From Phycisphaerales bacterium (GTDB taxonomy: Bacteria > Planctomycetota > Phycisphaerae > UBA1845), in assembly GCA_020350565.1 (NCBI GenBank), contig CP070718.1:2543082-2582159 (forward strand): a DNA stretch of 39,078 bases, written 5' to 3'. Position numbers and translations under genes: made by a program. Positions 34,625 through 39,078 of this stretch are shown here, in pieces (position 1 is the first letter of the stretch; every line of letters begins with the position of its first letter). A model generated the notes under the pieces. That model saw only the letters and a list, made by a program, of their open reading frames with translations, was not told the DNA's origin and ran no database searches.

Positions 34625-35407
34625 TTACAATCTGGAGAGCTCCTCGAGCACACCCGGGATGGTGGCCCTCAACGCCTCTCTGATGGCCACGATTAGCTGT
34701 TCATCCTGCACGCCCGCCCATTCGTCCATGAAGAACTTCTTGACCTCTATGGCCAGCCCGCAACCGCTCGTCGGAAAGGCCTCATGAAGCCACCTCACGA
34801 AGTTTCCGCCCTGAAACTTGACGTTCTCGCGAACATCCAGCCGGCCGCCCGGAAAATCGAAGCTGCCGAGTTCTGCGATGAAACGATCCACCACCGGCGC
34901 CCAGCGCCGCCGGTCCATGGTGCCGGTTCCGATGTTGACCTGCGGATGACCTTGCTCATCAGCGGGTGGCCCGTCCGGTCCCGCGCGACGGTGGTTGTAG
35001 CTGTGCAAGTCATAAACGACGAACTGCCCGTAGGCACAGGTCAATTCTGTGAATAAGTCTCGCATCGAGGCGTAGAACGCATCGTACTCCGCGAGCGATC
35101 GCCGCACGAATCCGTCGGAGGGCTTGACTTTCCAGACGGAGAGACCCCACGCGTCATCCGGGACCCGGTAGACAGCTTTCTCGCGAGCCCGGTTCAAGTC
35201 CACCTCGAACCTGGACCGCGTCCCAACTACGCGTGTTGGCGCGATAGCGGTCCATCGTCCGGTGAACGGGTCCTCTTCGCGTAAGCGCTCGGCGTCAGAC
35301 AGGGCCATCACCTTCGCCACCTCCGGCCTGAGCTCGTGCCCATCGTGGATCGCCGTGGCCACGAGCTGCCCTCCGCCCAAGTGCAACCGCCAGATTTTCT
35401 CCGCCAT
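34625..35407 (-). CDS. N-formylglutamate amidohydrolase-family protein
   Basis: Metal-dependent amidase-like protein of 260 residues. Family features: TAIHDGHELRPEV near the N-terminus, FEVDLNRAREKAVY, YDLHSYNHRR (about 134-143, His and Asp suited to metal binding) and GCGLAIEVKKFFMDEW. The classic enzyme releases formate from N-formyl-L-glutamate in histidine breakdown, but no hut genes are here and the gene leads an operon with a peptidase-like and an ATP-grasp protein. I infer it acts on an acylated or amide-linked product of that module. ATG 35407 has GGAGG seven bases upstream. It diverges from a sigma-54 activator gene with about 240 bp between. Confidence 0.85.
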   Translation of the reverse strand: MAEKIWRLHLGGGQLVATAIHDGHELRPEVAKVMALSDAERLREEDPFTGRWTAIAPTRVVGTRSRFEVDLNRAREKAVYRVPDDAWGLSVWKVKPSDGFVRRSLAEYDAFYASMRDLFTELTCAYGQFVVYDLHSYNHRRAGPDGPPADEQGHPQVNIGTGTMDRRRWAPVVDRFIAELGSFDFPGGRLDVRENVKFQGGNFVRWLHEAFPTSGCGLAIEVKKFFMDEWAGVQDEQLIVAIREALRATIPGVLEELSRL

Positions 35408-35494
35408 TTAGGTGCCTCCGTGTCTATGCCGCTTGGTGCCGGCCAGCTAGGGGAACCAGAGCACATCGCGGTCCGGAGGCTCCATGCGCCCCCG

Positions 35495-35524
35495 TTGATT
35501 CGTCATAAACTCTTTTATTACAAT
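35495..35524 (+). promoter_or_regulatory. Candidate distal promoter of the sigma-54 activator gene
   Basis: TTGATT (35495-35500) and TACAAT (35519-35524, five of six) are 18 bp apart in an AT-rich patch between the divergent genes. It would give a leader of about 115 nt to the ATG at 35647. Confidence 0.42.
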
Positions 35525-35568
35525 TATTTACGGAACTCCTCGGCGCTGAAGGACTTCATACCGGGGCC

Positions 35569-35610
35569 TTGAAAACAGCAGTATTATGCCGATACTATAC
35601 GAAGGCTGTT
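35569..35610 (+). promoter_or_regulatory. Candidate proximal promoter with nested inverted repeats
   Basis: TTGAAA (35569-35574) and TACTAT (35593-35598) are 18 bp apart. The same stretch holds nested inverted repeats: AACAGC (35574-35579) with GCTGTT (35605-35610), and AGTAT (35580-35584) with ATACT (35592-35596) around a 7-nt loop. The -10 lies on the inner arm, so this could be an autoregulatory operator or a leader hairpin. Confidence 0.4.
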
Positions 35611-35646
35611 GCCGATGGATCATTAATCGGATGTGGACTACCGATC

Positions 35647-37104
35647 ATGCTTGTGCGTGTTCTGCTGCTTACCAACAGCCCTAGGCTGCGCCACCGCCTG
35701 AGCCGCCTGCTCGACGACCTGGACATTACGTTGACGCACACCGGTGGGCGCAAGGTCTTTTGGGATCGGGTCACCCAGGAACCCGCGGATTTGGTGATCG
35801 TCTCGCGCAGTTGCTTGCCTGACCCAATCGAGGAGACGGTCGCCGTGATTCGAGGGCTGCCGGATAGACCCGACTTGCTCGTCGTGTGGGACGAGGAGGA
35901 TCCCGAGGAGCGCGCCCGATTACTCATCGCCGGCTGCTTCGCTGTCCTTTTCGAAGGGTTGCCGGACGAGACGCTGCGGGAGGCCATTCAGTCTTTCGTG
36001 GTCCGGCGCCGGGACGCGAGCGTCGATCGGATCCGCCGCGAAATCGCGGAAACGGAGTACCGCCTCACCGACTTCGACTCCCCCAATCCAGCGATGAAGA
36101 GCTTCATGAATGTCGTTCGCCGGGTCGTGGAGCCCGACAGTTCGTTGCTGATTCTCGGCGAGACGGGCGTCGGTAAGGAAAGGCTTGCACGCGCGATCCA
36201 TGCCGAAAGCCCGCGTGCCTCGGAGCCGTTCATCCCCGTCAACTGCGCAGCGCTGCCGGAAACCCTCCTTGATGCGGAACTCTTTGGCCATGTGAAAGGT
36301 GCTTTCACCGGCGCTTCCGGTGACCGGCGCGGGTACTTTGAGCTTGCCCACTGCGGTACCGTCTTCTTGGACGAGATTGGGGAACTGCCCAAGCACCTCC
36401 AGATCAAGTTGCTCAGAGTTCTGCAAGAGAGAATGATCCAGCGATTGGGCAGCGAAGAGCCGATCGCAGTCGATGTCCGGATCATGGCGGCCAGCAATCG
36501 GGATTTGGAGCAGGAGATCGATCAGAACCGTTTCCGGCGCGATCTCTACTACCGTCTCGGTGTGGTTACTCTGGAGGTGCCGCCTCTCCGAGAACACCCC
36601 GAGGACATTCCACATTTGCTCGAGCAGTATCTGCAGGAATTTCGGGCGCGGTTTGGACGACCTGTTGCGTCATTCTCACGAGAGGCGATGGACATCTTGG
36701 GCCGATACCGCTGGCCTGGAAACATTCGCGAACTGATCAACGTCGTCGAGCGGGCGGTCATCCTGAGTCAAGGTGTCGTTCTGACGGTCTCGGACCTCCC
36801 GCGCGTTCTGGTGGAGCAGTGCACCGCGGGGAGCCTGCCTGCGGTTGGGAGTTGCGTCACGGTCTCGGGATTGGCGGTCGCGTCGGAGGATCTTCTCACC
36901 AAGCCCTGGAAGAACATGCGCCGTCAGGTTCTCGGCTACCTCGAGCAAGCATACCTGGTGCGCCAATTGACCAAAGCCCATGGGCGAGTCAATGACGCCG
37001 CAGAGAATTCTGGCGTTTCACCCCGCACCCTGTACGAAATGATGAAGCGTCATAGCCTGCGGAAGGAAGACTATCGTACCAAGAAGCGTCCTCGGAGCTC
37101 CTGA
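35647..37104 (+). CDS. Sigma-54 activator (NtrC-type) with degenerate receiver
   Basis: Enhancer-binding protein that opens sigma-54 promoters by ATP hydrolysis. From ATG 35647 it is 485 residues. The N-terminal 115 residues look like a receiver domain (VRVLLLTNSPRLRHRLSRLL), but the strand that should end in the phosphorylated Asp reads DLVIVSRS, with Ser53 at that place, so ordinary phosphorelay control seems lost. The AAA+ domain is complete: Walker A GETGVGKE (171-178), GAFTGA (218-223) for sigma-54 contact, Walker B VFLDEIGEL and the arginine-finger region RFRRDLYYRL. The C-terminus has a Fis-type helix-turn-helix, NDAAENSGVSPRTLYEMMKRH. The start is chosen where receiver similarity begins; an in-frame reading from 35569 runs through the likely promoter. 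It diverges from the amidohydrolase operon, which it may control. Confidence 0.9.
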   Translation: MLVRVLLLTNSPRLRHRLSRLLDDLDITLTHTGGRKVFWDRVTQEPADLVIVSRSCLPDPIEETVAVIRGLPDRPDLLVVWDEEDPEERARLLIAGCFAVLFEGLPDETLREAIQSFVVRRRDASVDRIRREIAETEYRLTDFDSPNPAMKSFMNVVRRVVEPDSSLLILGETGVGKERLARAIHAESPRASEPFIPVNCAALPETLLDAELFGHVKGAFTGASGDRRGYFELAHCGTVFLDEIGELPKHLQIKLLRVLQERMIQRLGSEEPIAVDVRIMAASNRDLEQEIDQNRFRRDLYYRLGVVTLEVPPLREHPEDIPHLLEQYLQEFRARFGRPVASFSREAMDILGRYRWPGNIRELINVVERAVILSQGVVLTVSDLPRVLVEQCTAGSLPAVGSCVTVSGLAVASEDLLTKPWKNMRRQVLGYLEQAYLVRQLTKAHGRVNDAAENSGVSPRTLYEMMKRHSLRKEDYRTKKRPRSS

Positions 37105-37625
37105 GGGTTGTCAAGCCGGTGTTGTGCAGAGCTTCCCCCCAATGCGACCCTTGCAGCGGTTGTGCTTTCCGGAAATGCCATCCGCAGCAAGGACCACCGT
37201 CTCGAATATCTCAAAGGGCATCTGCAATTGACGCTTCCTCCGCCACGGACACGCTGGTAATTCCTCACGTATGTATTGGTAGGTATAAGGGCTGGTAACG
37301 GGGCAGGGGCTGGGGACAGATGATCTTCATTTCTGTTCGGCCACCTGCCCGTAGCCAGGCCGAGTTGACCGCCGATGACATCGCTCTGCAGCAACAGCCG
37401 GTGGTCTTGAGTGAGCAGAAGAGACGGCCGGGCGTGACTTGCCGGGCACTGGAATTGCTCCCATACGGGAAAGCCCAGAGGCTGACCTATCCGCTCGACC
37501 CGGACATATGCCGGAGCCCGCGGCGCTTCCATGAACTTGGATTTTCCAGGTGCAGTGTTTGTAATGGAAAGGCAGGCGGCTGGTACCCTTGAGGACCCCC
37601 TATCCAGCGGCATTGGAGGACTGTC
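37105..37625. other. Gap between the activator and DUF5107 genes
   Basis: A 520-bp spacer without an intact gene. The right half holds a possible transposase remnant (separate entry). I see no tRNA or clear terminator. The GGAGG ribosome-binding site of the next gene lies six bases before its ATG. Confidence 0.5.
37350..37445 (+). pseudogene. Possible relic of an integrase-type transposase
   Basis: A short open stretch reads SQAELTADDIALQQQPVVL then SEQKRRPGVT. It resembles the N-terminal segment ENLALRQQLAVLxxxxxRPRLTxxDRLFW found before the DDE integrase core in IS481/IS3-like transposases. The similarity stops after about 30 residues and no DDE core, terminal repeats or target duplication can be seen. 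It would be a decayed fragment; chance resemblance is possible. Confidence 0.35.
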
Positions 37626-39078
37626 ATGAGCAGGAGAATCTTGTGGATGGGCTTGACGTTGACCGCGTTGTCGATCCCTGCGGCCGCTTCAGCAGCAGAG
37701 GGGGAAACCCGGTCGGCCGTCAGAATCTGGGAGGAGCCGCTGGTCATCCCCACCTATGAGGTCGCCCCTCCCGATCGCAATCCGCGATTCTACGCCGAGC
37801 GAGCGTATCAGGGTGCCCAGGGGCGCGTGTACCCGTATCCGATGTACGACGTGCTCACCGACATACGTCATGACAAAACCTACAACGCCGTCTACCTCGA
37901 AAACGAATTCGTAAAGATCTGTGTCCTCCCTGAAATCGGCGGTCGTGTCTTCTCCGCTGTGGACAAGACCAACGGCTATGATTTCGTCTACCGCCAGCAC
38001 GTCATCAAGCCCGCGCTCATCGGGCTGCTCGGCGCATGGATATCCGGCGGTATCGAGTGGAATGTGCCCCATCATCACCGGGCCACGGCCAGCCTGCCAG
38101 TCAGTTATGCGCTCCAAGAGAACCTTGATGGAAGCAAGACAGTCTGGGTAGGCGAGACGGAGCTTCGCCACCGAACGCGTTGGACGATCGGCTTGACGCT
38201 CCGGCCGGGCCGCTCCTGCCTGGAAGCAACCGTGACCATCTCGAACCGGACCCCGTTCGTGCATTCCTTCCTCTACTGGGCCAATGTGGCCGTCCACGCC
38301 AACGAAGAGTATCAAGTCATCTTTCCTCCGAGCACCCAGTATGCGACTTACCACGGGAAGAATGACTTCGCGCACTGGCCCATATCACACGAGGTCTACA
38401 AGGGAGTGGACTACACCGAAGGAGTCGACATCAGTTGGTGTAGGAATCATCCGTCGCCGATTTCGTTCTTTGCCTGGAACTACGAGGACGACTTCCTGGC
38501 GGGCTACGATCATGGGCGAGAGGCGGGTCTCGTTCACGTAGCCGACCACCACGTCGTTCCCGGGAAGAAGTTCTGGGTGTGGGGGCCGGGGCCCGTGGGA
38601 CAAATGTGGGACAAGATTCTCACGGACACGGACGGCCCATATCTCGAGCTGATGGTCGGCGCCTACTCCGACAACCAGCCTGACTACAGTTGGATACAGC
38701 CGTACGAAGTCAAGCGCATAAGCCACTACTGGTATCCCATCCGCAATCTGGATGGCGCGACGAACGCCAACTACGAGGCCGCCGTCAATCTGGACCTGAC
38801 CGCGGAGGACACGGCAATTCTCGCGTTCAATACAACCTCGCCGCGTCCACATGCCACCGTCATGGTTACCACCGGCAGTGCCACGGTCTTCGCGGAAACC
38901 GCGCACATCGCCCCCGACCGACCCTATCGAAAGGAGATCGCCGTTCCTGCCGGAATCAAGGCCGCGGACTTGCGAATCTCGCTGCTTTCGTCTGAAGGAG
39001 AGGAGCTGATCGCGTATCAGCCGGTCGCAGCAGAGCGGGGTCCGATGCCTGAGGTGGTCGAGCCGCCGCCTGCGCCGA
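37626..39078 (+). CDS. Secreted DUF5107-domain protein (C-terminus beyond window)
   Basis: The plus strand is open from ATG 37626 to the window edge, 484 codons. GGAGG lies six bases upstream. The first 22 residues form a signal peptide (MSRRILWMGLTLTALSIPAA, cleavage after ASA). The body has the hallmarks of DUF5107, a galactose-mutarotase-like beta-sandwich domain: YNAVYLENEFVKICVLPEIG, GRVFSAVDKTNGYDFVYRQ, ISGGIEWNVPHHHRATA, the strand FLYWANVAVHANEEYQVIFP and HVVPGKKFWVWGPGP. The family occurs in exported proteins, often with C-terminal TPR repeats, and is thought to bind or process carbohydrate. The Glu and His residues in the GGIEWN/HHHR part are candidates for a sugar site. No other carbohydrate gene is visible beside it, and the C-terminal half is unseen. 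Confidence 0.88.
   Translation, partial: MSRRILWMGLTLTALSIPAAASAAEGETRSAVRIWEEPLVIPTYEVAPPDRNPRFYAERAYQGAQGRVYPYPMYDVLTDIRHDKTYNAVYLENEFVKICVLPEIGGRVFSAVDKTNGYDFVYRQHVIKPALIGLLGAWISGGIEWNVPHHHRATASLPVSYALQENLDGSKTVWVGETELRHRTRWTIGLTLRPGRSCLEATVTISNRTPFVHSFLYWANVAVHANEEYQVIFPPSTQYATYHGKNDFAHWPISHEVYKGVDYTEGVDISWCRNHPSPISFFAWNYEDDFLAGYDHGREAGLVHVADHHVVPGKKFWVWGPGPVGQMWDKILTDTDGPYLELMVGAYSDNQPDYSWIQPYEVKRISHYWYPIRNLDGATNANYEAAVNLDLTAEDTAILAFNTTSPRPHATVMVTTGSATVFAETAHIAPDRPYRKEIAVPAGIKAADLRISLLSSEGEELIAYQPVAAERGPMPEVVEPPPAP

Noticed and set aside
35427-35440. Possible -24/-12 (sigma-54) promoter before the amidohydrolase gene
   Set aside because: Minus-strand GGCACCAAGCGGCA resembles the element, but GG and GC are 11 rather than 12 bases apart, which abolishes the standard match.
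37071-37613. 180-codon minus-strand open frame after the sigma-54 activator
   Set aside because: No domain, overlaps the end of the activator gene antisense, and spans the possible transposase relic.

Overview
The window is a GC-rich bacterial chromosome segment of densely packed, mostly leftward housekeeping genes. Gene style suggests a Planctomycetota-like (possibly Phycisphaerae-like) bacterium: a DUF5107 secreted protein, a small anchored protein of a type I associate with planctomycetes, peptide transporters with soluble inserts, and a DacZ-like diadenylate cyclase. This is an inference; no rRNA or other decisive marker is present. No phage, CRISPR array or intact insertion sequence was seen.

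Layout. Positions 1-11,085 (minus strand): DNA polymerase III alpha (cut by the window edge), a KtrA/KtrB-type potassium uptake pair, RecG helicase, a LysM lipoprotein with a clear promoter, a small sulfotransferase and an endonuclease-type MutL. Positions 11,284-13,062 (plus): a TIM-barrel sugar-isomerase-like protein lacking usual metal ligands, followed by a membrane-anchored protein with a terpene-cyclase-like QW motif. tRNA-Gly(UCC) follows on the minus strand. Positions 13,400-18,911 look like a peptide-use module: an M24 Xaa-Pro aminopeptidase diverges from two tandem proton/peptide (POT) transporters. The second transporter has a domain of about 185 residues inserted between TM9 and TM10. 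A hairpin lies between this block and the convergent class V aminotransferase and alpha-glucan phosphorylase genes. panD (strong promoter) and an acyl-CoA synthetase run rightward to 26,009, followed by a small anchored protein, tRNA-Leu(UAG) and aroC on the minus strand.

The most interesting region is 28,341-37,104. A tight minus-strand gene set encodes an N-formylglutamate amidohydrolase-family protein, a DUF1704/QEGLA metallopeptidase-like protein, a GshB-like ATP-grasp ligase, a DacZ-like diadenylate cyclase and an MscS-family channel. A sigma-54 activator whose receiver domain has lost its phosphorylatable Asp is transcribed divergently. The first three genes are almost seamless (2-bp gap or 4-bp overlap). 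I infer a module that makes or turns over a small peptide-like molecule and is coupled to c-di-AMP and osmotic or ion control. The KtrA/KtrB genes, a classic c-di-AMP target family, lie about 25 kb away.

The right end has a 520-bp gap with a possible transposase relic, then a secreted DUF5107 protein that runs off the window.
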